Source of the DNA: a bacterium
Lineage (GTDB): Bacteria > Sysuimicrobiota > Sysuimicrobiia > Sysuimicrobiales > Segetimicrobiaceae
DNA: 64,000 nucleotides
Reading direction: 5' to 3'
Assembly (NCBI GenBank): GCA_035307765.1
Contig: DATGHU010000032.1
Span: 62,001-126,000, forward strand
The notes under the pieces are model-generated. The model was not told where the DNA came from. It did no database searches and was given only the letters and a program-made list of their open reading frames with translations. This document shows positions 34,659-42,708 of this stretch, one piece after another (within the stretch, counting starts at the first letter, position 1; every line of letters begins with the position of its first letter). The translations under genes were made by a program, and so were the position numbers.

Positions 34659-35579
34659 ATGCGCACACGAGAAGAGCTCTCCTGGGTGAAATTCGTCTCC
34701 CTATGCGTCGTCAGCCTCATGATCGTCCTGGCGGCGGGGGGGATCGGCTCCGGGGCCAGCCCCGCCGGCAACGGCAAGATCCACCTCACGGTCGGCGGCA
34801 AGCTCGACACCGAAGCCCAGCTGCTCACCAAAATCTACGTCCTGCTCCTCCGACACACCGGCTTCACGGTCACGGAGAAGGCGCGGCTGGGAACAAACGA
34901 TATCGTGCACAACGCCCTCGTCAGCGGGCAGATCGACCTCTACCCCGAGTTCACCGCCACAGGCCTCGCCCGGTTGAAGCTCAAGACGACCCGCGATGCC
35001 GACAAGGACTACCAGCTGGTGAAAGCGGGGTACGAGAAGCAGTTCCACGTCACCTGGCTCGACAAAGCTCCGCTCGACGACACCTACGGAGTCTGCACCA
35101 CACAGAAGAAAGCCGACGAGCTGCACGTGACGAAGATCTCGCAGCTCGCCCCCGTGGCCCCGAAGGCCACCGTGGCCACGCCACCCGACGGGACCAGCGA
35201 CCCGAACGTCCTCCCGGGCATGAAGCCGACCTACGGCTTCACGTTCGGCCAGGTTGAGGTGCTGCAGGAACCGCTGACGTTCGAGGCGGTGATGCGCGGC
35301 AAGGCCGACTTCAACATCTGCTACACCACGATCGCCTTGATTGCGAAGGACCATTTCGTCCTCCTCGCCGACGACAAGAACCTCTTCCCCATTTACCTCC
35401 CGGCCCCCATCGTACGCGACGACGCACTCGCCAAGGCCCCGGACATCGCCGCGGCGTTGAATCGGGTCGCCCCCAAGCTGACCACCGAGGTCAGCCAGCA
35501 GCTCCAGCTGCAGGTGGTGAACGGGAAGTCAGTGACGGAAGTCGCGACGGGATGGCTGAAAGGCCAGGGGTTACTGTAA
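34659..35579 (+). CDS. Osmoprotectant ABC substrate-binding protein (OsmF/OpuCC type)
   Basis: Periplasmic binding protein of 306 residues. A hydrophobic N-terminal export signal (about 10-30, VKFVSLCVVSLMIVLAAGG) precedes a type 2 binding fold. The family signature LGTNDIVHNALVSGQIDLYP followed by EFTATG is clear, as is VLQEPLTFEAVMRGKADF. No convincing lipobox is present. An AGAGGGGG site precedes ATG 34659. It is the last gene of the operon and ends just before a strong hairpin. Confidence 0.9.
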   Translation: MRTREELSWVKFVSLCVVSLMIVLAAGGIGSGASPAGNGKIHLTVGGKLDTEAQLLTKIYVLLLRHTGFTVTEKARLGTNDIVHNALVSGQIDLYPEFTATGLARLKLKTTRDADKDYQLVKAGYEKQFHVTWLDKAPLDDTYGVCTTQKKADELHVTKISQLAPVAPKATVATPPDGTSDPNVLPGMKPTYGFTFGQVEVLQEPLTFEAVMRGKADFNICYTTIALIAKDHFVLLADDKNLFPIYLPAPIVRDDALAKAPDIAAALNRVAPKLTTEVSQQLQLQVVNGKSVTEVATGWLKGQGLL

Positions 35580-35604
35580 CGCGGTAAAACGCCAGAAGCA
35601 TCGA

Positions 35605-35645
35605 CCGCGGCCTTCTCCGGCGGATGCGCCGGGAGAAGGCCGCGG
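35605..35645. terminator. Strong hairpin between convergent genes
   Basis: A perfect 14-bp stem pairs 35605-35618 with 35632-35645. It continues into an inner GGCG/CGCC stem, with one bulged G, that closes on a GATG loop. It lies between the stop of the osmolyte binding protein and the stop of the convergent methyltransferase gene. Only a short T run (TGTTT) follows on the plus strand. Probably a bidirectional terminator. Confidence 0.75.
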
Positions 35646-35648
35646 TGT

Positions 35649-36422
35649 TTACGGCGGACTGCCCGCCGCCCGGCCCCGGTATCCACCGAAGATCGCGTGC
35701 CCGGCGCGCATCCAGAAGCAATCCACCACCGAAAACCCCGCGCCGCGAAGCCAGTCGAGTTGGTCGATCAGGCGCGAAGGCTGATCGACCGGATCGGGGG
35801 TGTCGAGGCGGTAGTTGTTCCATCCGCCCACCGTGAAGCGTTCGAACGCGCGCTGGCCGCCGGGTCTCCCGGCGCTCTGATCGCGCACCGCCCCATCCCA
35901 CTGGGCGGCGAACAGTCCCGCGGCTCGCGGCCCAGCCGCTTCCACCAGGTCCGCGATGAGCAGAGCGCCCCCGCCCTCAAGGCGCGCCGCCAGGTCGGTG
36001 AACAGTGCCCGCTTGCCCTCCGCGGAGAGATGGTGGACGACCAGCGCGGACACCACGCACCGAAGTGGTTGAGGCAGCGTTCGCCGCCAGTCCGCGCGCG
36101 CCAGTTCGAAGTGACGGATCTCCACGCGCGGAGCGAAGGGAGCGAGGCGAACGCGCGCCCGTTCGCGCATCGCCGCGGAGCCGTCGAGAGCCAGATAGCG
36201 GCACCGTGGAAACCGCTCGAGCACCCACGACGCGAGCGTCCCGTCGCCGGCACCCAATTCGGCCACGGTGAACTCCTCGTCCGGGCCGGCGGGGATCAGG
36301 TCGCGAATCGTCGCCAACTGCTCGCCGCGGGAGGGCACGATCACTTCCTCGAGTTCGGCGAAGTGTTCAGAGTCCGCCTCGGTCCATCTTGCGGGGTCGT
36401 TGCGCTCGCCGGCGGCGCCCAT
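35649..36422 (-). CDS. Class I SAM-dependent methyltransferase
   Basis: Rossmann-fold methyltransferase of 257 residues. Motif I is VAELGAGDGTLASWVLERFP, the acidic residue after strand 2 is in YLALDGSAAMRERAR, and motif IV/post-I SALVVHHLSAEGKRALF is typical of trans-aconitate/ubiquinone-like methyltransferases. ATG 36422 has a GAGGAGAG site. It follows the CGNR gene by 26 nt in the same direction, forming a two-gene operon. Substrate unknown. Confidence 0.88.
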   Translation of the reverse strand: MGAAGERNDPARWTEADSEHFAELEEVIVPSRGEQLATIRDLIPAGPDEEFTVAELGAGDGTLASWVLERFPRCRYLALDGSAAMRERARVRLAPFAPRVEIRHFELARADWRRTLPQPLRCVVSALVVHHLSAEGKRALFTDLAARLEGGGALLIADLVEAAGPRAAGLFAAQWDGAVRDQSAGRPGGQRAFERFTVGGWNNYRLDTPDPVDQPSRLIDQLDWLRGAGFSVVDCFWMRAGHAIFGGYRGRAAGSPP

Positions 36423-36448
36423 GCCTCTCTCCTCTGCGCGAGCCCCGC

Positions 36449-37069
36449 CTACCCGCCCGCCTTCTTCCGCGCGTAATACCGTCGCGCTTTCGCGCGGTTG
36501 CCGCACCCCCGCATGTCGCACCAGCGCCGGCTGTGGTTGCGGCTGGTATCGAAGAACAGCCAGTCGCAGTTCTCTCCCCCGCACCGCCTCACGCGACTCA
36601 TCTCATCCGACACCAGCACCTCGGCGGCGGAGCGCACGACCGGCCACACCACCCGGTCGAGCGCGTCATCGGCCTGCCACTCCCACGCGTAGGCCTCCGC
36701 CCGCGGGGAGACCTGCAGATGAGCGAAGGCGCGGGCGAGGGCCGCGTTCAATCCCGCGAGGTCGGCCCGATCGGGGGCCCGCCGCTCGGTGCCGGCCGCG
36801 AAGATCCGGTAGATCGTCTCCCGCAGCGCCACGGCGTCCGCGAGGGCTTTGGCGGCGTCGGCGGGTCGACGCAGCGCGGCCTGGGTGAGGCGCCGCGCGT
36901 CCTGATCGGTCAGCACGCCCGCCTGCCTGCCCCACGCCACCACATCCCGGTAGCCCAAGAGACGCTCCGACGGACGGGCGCGAGAGCCGTTCAGCGTATT
37001 GGCAAAGTCCAGACACAGGCGGCCCCCCATGAACTCGAACTGAGTTTCCCGGCCGGCTTCCCCTTCCAT
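36449..37069 (-). CDS. CGNR zinc-finger (ABATE domain) putative regulator
   Basis: CGNR family protein of about 206 residues. An N-terminal ABATE stress-response domain (FEFMGGRLCLDFANTL onward) is followed by a C-terminal zinc finger: RVRRCGGENCDWLFFD, then RRWCDMRGCGNRAKARRYYA with the CGNR tetrad. The family is predicted to regulate transcription. ATG 37069 has a G-rich site; ATG 37126 would add 19 residues. It diverges from a CBS-domain gene across a region carrying a GGTTATAACC palindrome, which it may bind. Confidence 0.88.
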   Translation of the reverse strand: MEGEAGRETQFEFMGGRLCLDFANTLNGSRARPSERLLGYRDVVAWGRQAGVLTDQDARRLTQAALRRPADAAKALADAVALRETIYRIFAAGTERRAPDRADLAGLNAALARAFAHLQVSPRAEAYAWEWQADDALDRVVWPVVRSAAEVLVSDEMSRVRRCGGENCDWLFFDTSRNHSRRWCDMRGCGNRAKARRYYARKKAGG

Positions 37070-37113
37070 CGGCGCCCCCCGGTGCGACCCCCTCCGGGGC
37101 CGCGTCCTCTCGC

Positions 37114-37165
37114 GGTCTATAACCATCAAAAATTGCTTGACAGGTTATAACCGCTTGTGTATCAT
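37114..37165 (+). promoter_or_regulatory. Consensus promoter with GGTTATAACC operator upstream of the CBS gene
   Basis: TTGACA (37137-37142), a 17-bp spacer and TATCAT (37160-37165) form a near-consensus promoter for the rightward CBS gene. The spacer begins with the perfect palindrome GGTTATAACC (37143-37152). A related copy, GGTCTATAACC, lies at 37114-37124, next to the divergent CGNR gene's start region. A repressor bound at the spacer palindrome would block the CBS promoter. The paired sites suggest control of both directions. Confidence 0.7.
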
Positions 37166-37260
37166 TATGACTAGCAAATGCAGTATAGCAGGTTAGATGC
37201 GATCGCGCAAGCGGCCGGCCAGAAGCGCTCCGCGGCGGCCAGCTCCAGGAGGTGAGTGCA

Positions 37261-37710
37261 GTGACGGTAGATCTGAACACCGCATACGCCAGGGATTCGA
37301 TGGTCACGGAGGTGCCGCTGATCACCCCCAAAACGACGGTGGCGACGGCGCTCAAGCTGCTGCGCGAACACGGGGTCCCCGCCCTTCCGGTGATGATGGG
37401 AGAAGGACTGATCGGCCTCGTCGACGAGAAGTCCCTGCTGCGCTACACGCCATCAGAGGCCACGACCCTCGATGTCTACGAGCTGCGTGAGATCCTGGAC
37501 AGAATGACGGTGGGGCGCCTGGCCGTCCCGTCGAAGGTCACCGTCCGGCCGGATGATCCACTCGATCAGGCGGCGACGCTGATGGTGCGCGGGGACCTCG
37601 ACGTGCTCCCCGTGGTGAGCAACGGGTCTTTCGTCGGGCTGCTCACCTGGAACGGGCTTCTGGCCGCGATGATCGGCGACACGGCGGCAACCGCCGGCCC
37701 GGCGGCGTAG
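37261..37710 (+). CDS. CBS-domain pair protein
   Basis: Stand-alone CBS (Bateman) module of 149 residues. CBS1 covers about 10-65 (MVTEVPLITPKTTVATALKL) and CBS2 about 85-140 (VTVRPDDPLDQAATLMVRG, DVLPVVSNGSFVGLLTW). Such modules bind adenine nucleotides and sense energy state. The start is GTG 37261 because AGGAGG (37247-37252) sits 8 nt upstream; GTG 37252 overlaps that site. It is driven by a near-consensus promoter with an operator-like palindrome. Confidence 0.88.
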   Translation: MTVDLNTAYARDSMVTEVPLITPKTTVATALKLLREHGVPALPVMMGEGLIGLVDEKSLLRYTPSEATTLDVYELREILDRMTVGRLAVPSKVTVRPDDPLDQAATLMVRGDLDVLPVVSNGSFVGLLTWNGLLAAMIGDTAATAGPAA

Positions 37711-37744
37711 GCGCAGGTTCGACCCGAAACACGGAGGGATTGCC

Positions 37745-37981
37745 ATGTGGTGGAGCGTCGAAACGTTTCAAGTCCTCGCTCAGGACCGGATCTTTGAGCA
37801 CCTGCGCGTGGCGGCCAACGATCGCCGGGCCCGCGAGTTCGCTCCCCGAAAAGCCCGGGGCGAGACGGACGGTACCCAGCGGGGTGCCTCGGCGGGGCGT
37901 GGTTTCTTCACCGCCGTCCGCGCGCTGCTGATGAGGAGAGCCGCTGAACCGCGACGAATGACTTCGGGTCCCTGCGCGTAG
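37745..37981 (+). CDS. Small basic protein of unknown function
   Basis: An open frame of 78 residues beginning MWWSVETFQVLAQDRIFEHL, which looks like a real amphipathic helix, followed by an Arg-rich segment and a weakly structured tail. GGAGGG lies 6 nt before ATG 37745. It is 34 nt downstream of the CBS gene in the same direction and may share its transcript. I do not recognise a family. The good ribosome site and non-random N-terminal half support coding; the C-terminal half could be spurious. Confidence 0.5.
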   Translation: MWWSVETFQVLAQDRIFEHLRVAANDRRAREFAPRKARGETDGTQRGASAGRGFFTAVRALLMRRAAEPRRMTSGPCA

Positions 37982-38029
37982 CCGACGGCCGCGGTCGAGC
38001 TGGCGGACCAGGGAGAAGAGGAGCCGATA

Positions 38030-38518
38030 GTGCGAAGCGTGGTCGACCTGTTGCTGGGGTGGATGGATCATGCGTTCGAGCAGGAAGGCTGGCACGTGTC
38101 CCTGCTCGACTCGATCACGGGCCTCTCCGCCGCGCAGGCGGCGTGGGTCCCTGCGCGGGAGCGCAACTCGATCTGGAAGATCGTAGAGCACGTCGCCCTG
38201 TGGAAAGAGGAAGGCGCCCGCCGCATCGGCGCCCAGCCTCCTCGACCCGCGGGATGGGACAAGGAACACGATTGGCGCGAGATCGGCCCGGTTTCAGAGG
38301 AGCGGTGGAAAGCGACGGGACAGCGCCTGCGCCAGGCCCATGCGGAGGCCAAAGCGGCGCTGGCGAAGCGGTCCGATGCGGACCTGCAGATGCCGCCGCC
38401 GGGCTCCGCGCAGCCGATCGCTGCCACCGTCCGGGGGCTGATCCTCCACGACAGCTATCACTGCGGCCAGATTTGTTACCTCAGGGCGCTGGCAGGCAAT
38501 CCGGCGAAGATCTGGTGA
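38030..38518 (+). CDS. DinB superfamily metalloprotein
   Basis: DinB/YfiT-like four-helix-bundle protein of 162 residues. The metal-binding histidine triad is visible: His54 in WKIVEHVALWKE, and His140 and His144 in GLILHDSYHCGQI. Relatives are thiol-dependent S-transferases (bacillithiol, mycothiol) or hydrolases. GTG 38030 has a GGGAGAAGAGGAG stretch upstream. It lies downstream of the small basic protein in the same direction. Thiol partner and substrate are unknown. Confidence 0.88.
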   Translation: MRSVVDLLLGWMDHAFEQEGWHVSLLDSITGLSAAQAAWVPARERNSIWKIVEHVALWKEEGARRIGAQPPRPAGWDKEHDWREIGPVSEERWKATGQRLRQAHAEAKAALAKRSDADLQMPPPGSAQPIAATVRGLILHDSYHCGQICYLRALAGNPAKIW

Positions 38519-38738
38519 GCTGATCGCGTTTCCTCTGGTGGGGCCGTAGGGACAAAGGCCGCCGTTGGCGGACCGTTGCCTCCGGCGGCTTCGGTTCCTC
38601 CGCACGTGCCCGCCGCCTTTGTCCGATCAGTACCTTCTCCGTGACGAACATCACATTTCCGAGGTGCGGTGGGTCATGGTCCCGTTTTCGCCGGTCGCTT
38701 ATGCTGGGTCCATCCTAAAGAGAAAGGAGGGAGCGACG

Positions 38739-38957
38739 ATGCGGAATATCCTGATGGCTCTGGCTCTGGGGGTTGCGGTGCTTCTCCCGGCGGCAGCCGC
38801 GTCTGCCGAGAGCGAAGTGGCGGGCGGCGATCACGAGACCGTCCATACACCCACCGTGGCCCAAGGCGACTCGATGAACCTTGGCATGATTGCGGGTTCC
38901 GAGCAAGCCCCGCAGGCGCCCTACTTCGACCTGCGGCTGGACAACCGTGAGAACTAG
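38739..38957 (+). CDS. Small secreted acidic peptide
   Basis: A 72-residue protein with a clear signal peptide (MRNILMALALGVAVLLPAAA, cleavage probably after ASA) and a short acidic mature part containing HETVHTPTVAQG, MNLGMIAG and a C-terminal DLRLDNREN. A perfect AAAGGAGG (38723-38730) lies 8 nt upstream, which argues strongly for translation. A TATGCT near 38700 may be the -10. A hairpin follows the stop. No family recognised; the mature peptide has no cysteines. Confidence 0.7.
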   Translation: MRNILMALALGVAVLLPAAAASAESEVAGGDHETVHTPTVAQGDSMNLGMIAGSEQAPQAPYFDLRLDNREN

Positions 38958-39385
38958 CCCGTAGCGCGCTGCCGGTCGTCGCACGTGGGGCGGCTGGCAG
39001 CGCGGCTTATCTCCGCTTAATCGGGATCGGCCATGTTCGGGGTATCGGCGCCCGGTGTTCGGTCGCGTGCACCGGTTCGTGGCTGACCCGAGCCTCCTGA
39101 GAAATTCTCCCCCTTCTGCGGCTTACGGCCGGTGAGCCGTCCTCGTGGCTCCTCCGAATCGAGGCCCGTCGAGTTGCGTCCCGGCCTGCGGCCGGGGGCC
39201 GTTTTCGGTCTGCGCACCCCGAGCAGGACTTGCCTTTTGAGTATTCCTCAAGCATCATTGGGGAATGCGGGCCGAATTCGGGCCCGTGATCTGCGGCCCG
39301 ACGGATGGTCACGGCGGGACGGACGTGCCCGCAGCGGACGATGATCCGCGCCCCGCGTCACGGTTTGTCCCAAGGAGGATTCGGC
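38958..39385. other. Intergenic region with two hairpins
   Basis: About 430 bp without a convincing gene. It holds a 9-bp stem with a 22-nt loop (CGCGCTGCC 38965-38973 with GGCAGCGCG 38996-39004), probably the terminator of the small secreted peptide gene. It also holds a tight stem CCCGGCC/GGCCGGG (39180-39196, loop TGC) followed shortly by GTTTT. The rest, up to the AAGGAGG of the aminotransferase, may be its 5' leader; I recognise no riboswitch in it. Confidence 0.5.
38965..39004 (+). terminator. Hairpin after the small secreted peptide gene
   Basis: Inverted repeat CGCGCTGCC/GGCAGCGCG with a 22-nt spacer begins 8 nt after the stop codon. No long T tract follows (GCTTATCTCC). Confidence 0.45.
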
Positions 39386-40507
39386 ATGGACGACAGGCCC
39401 CTCGAACTCCTGATCCCCGGGCCGGTGCCTGTGAGCCCCGACGTGCTCGAGGCCATGGGACAGCCGGTCCGGCAGCACTACGGTCCCGAGTGGGGGCCGT
39501 TCTACGAGCAGTTCATCGCCCGTCTGCGCCGTGTCTTCGCCACGAGCGGGTCCGTCTACCCGATCCCCGCATCGGGGAGCGGCGGACTGGAGGCGATGCT
39601 GGGGACGCTGATCGGATCGGACGGATCGGTGGGCGTGATCGTGAACGGCTTCTTCGGCAACCGCGTGCTGAACATCGCCCGCTCACACACCTCCCACGTC
39701 GACGTGTTGAAGATCCCCTACGAGCGGCCGGCGGATCCGGACGAGGTGCGGGCGTGGCTTCGCGCCCACCGGGTGCCCCTGCTTGCCGTCGTGCACAGCG
39801 ACACCTCAACCGGCGTCCTCAACCCGGTGGCCGAAATCGCTGCGGTCGCGCGGGCGGAGGGGGTGCCCGTCGCCGTCGACGCGGTGTCATCGCTCGGCGG
39901 AGCCCCGGTCGAAACGGATGCCTGGGGACTGGCGGCGGTCTCGACCGCGTCGCAGAAGTGCCTTGAGAGCCCGCCGGGGGTCGCCCCGGTTGCCGTCACG
40001 CCGCTCGGCTGGAAGGTGATCGACGATCAGCCGGTGCCGTGCCGGGGTTGGTACCTCAACTTGCGCACCTGGCGCCAGTACGAGACGGAGTGGGGGCCCC
40101 ATCATCCGTACCCGGTGACGCTGCCGAGCAACAATCTAGTCGCCTTGAATCGGGCGCTCGAGCGGATCCTGGAAGAAGGGCTGGAGGCTCGGTTCGAACG
40201 CCACCGCCGCGTCGCCGCGCTACTGCGCGACGGGCTCGAGCGGCTCGGGTTCACCCTCTTTGCCGACCGGCGTTGGGCCTCGCCCACGATCACGGTTGCG
40301 TATCCTCCGCAGGGGGTCAAGCCGAGCGCGCTGATGGAGGCGTTGCGCATCCATCACCGGATCGCGGTGGCGGGCGGGTTGGAGCACCTGGCCGGCAAGG
40401 TCATCCGGATCGGCCACCTTGGGGCCCAGGCAACCCCCGAACGGATGCGGAACCTCCTCGGGGCCTTGGAGACGTGCCTGCGCGAGGGCGTGCCCTCAAC
40501 CCCATGA
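39386..40507 (+). CDS. Class V PLP aminotransferase (alanine-glyoxylate type)
   Basis: Fold-type I PLP enzyme of 373 residues from the serine-pyruvate/alanine-glyoxylate aminotransferase family. The PLP lysine is Lys191 in STASQKCLESPPG. The PGPVPVSPDVLEAMGQP start, HSDTSTGVLNP and AVDAVSSLGG are all family marks. An AAGGAGG site precedes ATG 39386. It could transaminate glyoxylate, pyruvate or a small 2-oxo acid such as that from purine breakdown; an allantoinase lies elsewhere in the window but not in this operon. Confidence 0.9.
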   Translation: MDDRPLELLIPGPVPVSPDVLEAMGQPVRQHYGPEWGPFYEQFIARLRRVFATSGSVYPIPASGSGGLEAMLGTLIGSDGSVGVIVNGFFGNRVLNIARSHTSHVDVLKIPYERPADPDEVRAWLRAHRVPLLAVVHSDTSTGVLNPVAEIAAVARAEGVPVAVDAVSSLGGAPVETDAWGLAAVSTASQKCLESPPGVAPVAVTPLGWKVIDDQPVPCRGWYLNLRTWRQYETEWGPHHPYPVTLPSNNLVALNRALERILEEGLEARFERHRRVAALLRDGLERLGFTLFADRRWASPTITVAYPPQGVKPSALMEALRIHHRIAVAGGLEHLAGKVIRIGHLGAQATPERMRNLLGALETCLREGVPSTP

Positions 40508-40528
40508 GCGGAGCCCGGGGGGCTCCGC
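40508..40528 (+). terminator. Hairpin directly after the class V aminotransferase
   Basis: A perfect 9-bp stem GCGGAGCCC/GGGCTCCGC with a GGG loop begins at the base after the stop codon. There is no T tract, so it may act as an L-shaped terminator or 3'-end stabiliser. Confidence 0.55.
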
Positions 40529-40705
40529 GATCCAGAATCCGCCGACGCGGAAGCGAAAAGTCGCGGTTAAGGTGAACATCGCAACGGACGCCACGTAGGC
40601 CAGCCCCGCGGTCAGGCGCGTCGCTTGGGACGATGGGGTCGGGAACCTCACCCGACCGCCCGACGTTTGGTTGCCCTAGCTCGGCATTCCCCTCGCCCTA
40701 TCGAG

Positions 40706-41923
40706 CTATTCGTATCTAAGCGCCACGATGGGATCCAATGCCGCCGCCCGCTGCGCCGGATAGAATCCAAAGACCACCCCGATCAGCGCGGCCGATGTGA
40801 ACCCCAGCACCATCGAAAACGGGGAGATGAGCACCGGCCAGTGCGCCAGCGTTGAAGCGCCCTGGGCGGTGGCGAGCCCCATCGCGATCCCGATCAGCCC
40901 CCCGACGGACGCCAAGGTCAGGGCCTCGACAAGAAACTGGAGGAGGATGTCGCGTCCCTTCGCCCCCACCGCCATGCGCAGTCCGATTTCGCGCGTCCGT
41001 TCGGTGACGGAGACGAGCATGATGTTCATGATGCCGATCCCCCCCACCACCAGTGAGACGACCGCGATCCCCGCGAGCAGCAGTCCCTGGGTCTGTGACG
41101 TGGCGATCCGGACCTGTTGCACGTCGGAGATGTTACGCACGGAGAAGTCGTCGGGCTGCAGCGGTGTGAGGTGATGCCGGATCCGCAGCAGCCGTTCGGT
41201 CGCGTCGATCACCCCCGCCACCGTGTCCGGGGTCGTGGCGGAGATGAGGATGTTCTGGACGTACGTCACGCCGGTCAGGCGGGCCTGCAGCGTGCTGATC
41301 GGCACCTCCACCAGGTCGTCCTGATCGCGGCCGAACCCCGACTGGCCCTTGGACGTGAGGACCCCGACCACGAGGAAGGGTACGTTCTTGATGACCACCG
41401 TGGCCCCGATCGCCCCACCGGCGGGAAAGAGGTTCTCGGCGACCGTACTGCCGAGGACGGCGACCTTCGCCGCCTGGTCCACCTCGCCGGAGGTGAAGAA
41501 CCGCCCCTGGGCCACACTCCAACTCCGCACCGTCTGCCAGGCCGGGGTGCTGCCGCCGATTGAGGTGGACCAGTTCAGACCGCCGGCGACCACCTGCCCG
41601 CTCGTCTGCGACGACGGGGCCGCCGCCGCGACCTCGGGGACCAGCCGGCCGATGGCCGTCACGTCATCGAGTTTGAGGGAGGTCCGCGTCCCCGATCCGA
41701 GGCTCACCCCCCCGCTCGTGATGGCGCCCGGAACGACGACGACCAGATTGGCACCGAGGCTCTCGATCTGTGCCAGCACGGCCGCCTGCGCGCCCGAGCC
41801 GATGGCCATCGAGGTGATGACCGCGCCCACCCCGATGATGATGCCCAACATCGTCAGAAACGAACGCGCCGCGTTGCGGCGGAGCGCCTGCCAAGCGACC
41901 CGCAGGAGCACTGAGACGTTCAT
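40706..41923 (-). CDS. macB: MacB-type ABC transporter permease
   Basis: MacB/FtsX-like permease of 405 residues, encoded without the fused ATPase. TM1 (about 20-42, with FLTMLGIIIGVGAVITSMAI) is followed by a periplasmic domain of about 220 residues and three C-terminal TMs. MNIMLVSVTERTREIGLRMA and the C-terminal PAQRAAALDPIVALRYE are diagnostic. ATG 41923 overlaps the ATPase stop by 4 nt. With the ATPase, fusion protein and TolC of the same operon it forms a tripartite efflux machine. Confidence 0.93.
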   Translation of the reverse strand: MNVSVLLRVAWQALRRNAARSFLTMLGIIIGVGAVITSMAIGSGAQAAVLAQIESLGANLVVVVPGAITSGGVSLGSGTRTSLKLDDVTAIGRLVPEVAAAAPSSQTSGQVVAGGLNWSTSIGGSTPAWQTVRSWSVAQGRFFTSGEVDQAAKVAVLGSTVAENLFPAGGAIGATVVIKNVPFLVVGVLTSKGQSGFGRDQDDLVEVPISTLQARLTGVTYVQNILISATTPDTVAGVIDATERLLRIRHHLTPLQPDDFSVRNISDVQQVRIATSQTQGLLLAGIAVVSLVVGGIGIMNIMLVSVTERTREIGLRMAVGAKGRDILLQFLVEALTLASVGGLIGIAMGLATAQGASTLAHWPVLISPFSMVLGFTSAALIGVVFGFYPAQRAAALDPIVALRYE

Positions 41924-42708
41924 GCGCGCGCCTCCCCCGCGGCGGCCACGGCCGCCGCCTTGGCCGACCCCGTGGCAACGTCCTCCGGGGATCGATCCTC
42001 CGTCACCACACCGTCCTTGAAGACCACCACGCGCTTCGACCAGGCGGCAACGGCGATATCGTGCGTCACTACGACGACGGTAATCCCGTGCTCGCCGTTG
42101 AGGCGCCGGAAGAGCTCCATGATTTCACCGCTGCTCGCGCTGTCGAGGTTACCGGTCGGCTCGTCGGCCATGAGGAGCGGGGGGTCGTTCGCGAGCGCGC
42201 GGGCGATAGCCACGCGCTGCTGCTGCCCGCCGGAGAGTTCGCTCGGGCGATGGTCCAACCGGGTCCCCAGCCCGACGCTCTCCAGCAGCGCGCGGGCGCG
42301 CCGCATCCGCTCTTCGCGCGCAATGCCGGCGTAGAGCATCGGCAGTTCGACGTTCTCCAGGGCCGTCGTGCGGGCGAGCAGGTTGAAACTCTGAAAGACG
42401 AATCCGATCCGGGTATTCCGGATGGTCGCCAGTTGGTCGCGCGACAGGCGCGAGACCTCGACGCCGGCGAGCCGGTACGACCCCGCCGTCGGGCGGTCCA
42501 GGCACCCCAGCAGGTGCATGAACGTCGACTTGCCGGAGCCCGACGGGCCCATGATCGCCACGAACTCCCCCTGCCGGATGGAGAGGCTGACGCCCCGCAG
42601 GGCCTGGACCTCCGTGGTGCCCTCCCCGTAGATCTTCGTCAGGTCTTGGACCTCGATGAGGGGATCCCCCGCCGGCGCACCGCCGCGCACTGCGGCGCCC
42701 TCCCTCAT
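41920..42708 (-). CDS. MacB/LolD-type ABC ATPase
   Basis: ABC ATPase of 262 residues. Walker A GPSGSGKSTFMHLLGCLDRP, signature LSGGQQQRVAIARALAND, Walker B LLMADEPTGNLDS and switch VVVTHDIAVAAWS are canonical for the MacB/LolD/FtsE mechanotransmission family. It powers the separate permease encoded immediately downstream, with 4-nt overlaps at both ends. Confidence 0.94.
   Translation of the reverse strand: MREGAAVRGGAPAGDPLIEVQDLTKIYGEGTTEVQALRGVSLSIRQGEFVAIMGPSGSGKSTFMHLLGCLDRPTAGSYRLAGVEVSRLSRDQLATIRNTRIGFVFQSFNLLARTTALENVELPMLYAGIAREERMRRARALLESVGLGTRLDHRPSELSGGQQQRVAIARALANDPPLLMADEPTGNLDSASSGEIMELFRRLNGEHGITVVVVTHDIAVAAWSKRVVVFKDGVVTEDRSPEDVATGSAKAAAVAAAGEARA

Noticed and set aside
39007-39312. 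Possible 101-codon leftward gene with a CxxC motif (CSGCADR)
   Set aside because: No good SD, Arg/Pro-rich tail, and it crosses two hairpins; I treat the region as intergenic, though the CxxC segment was noted.
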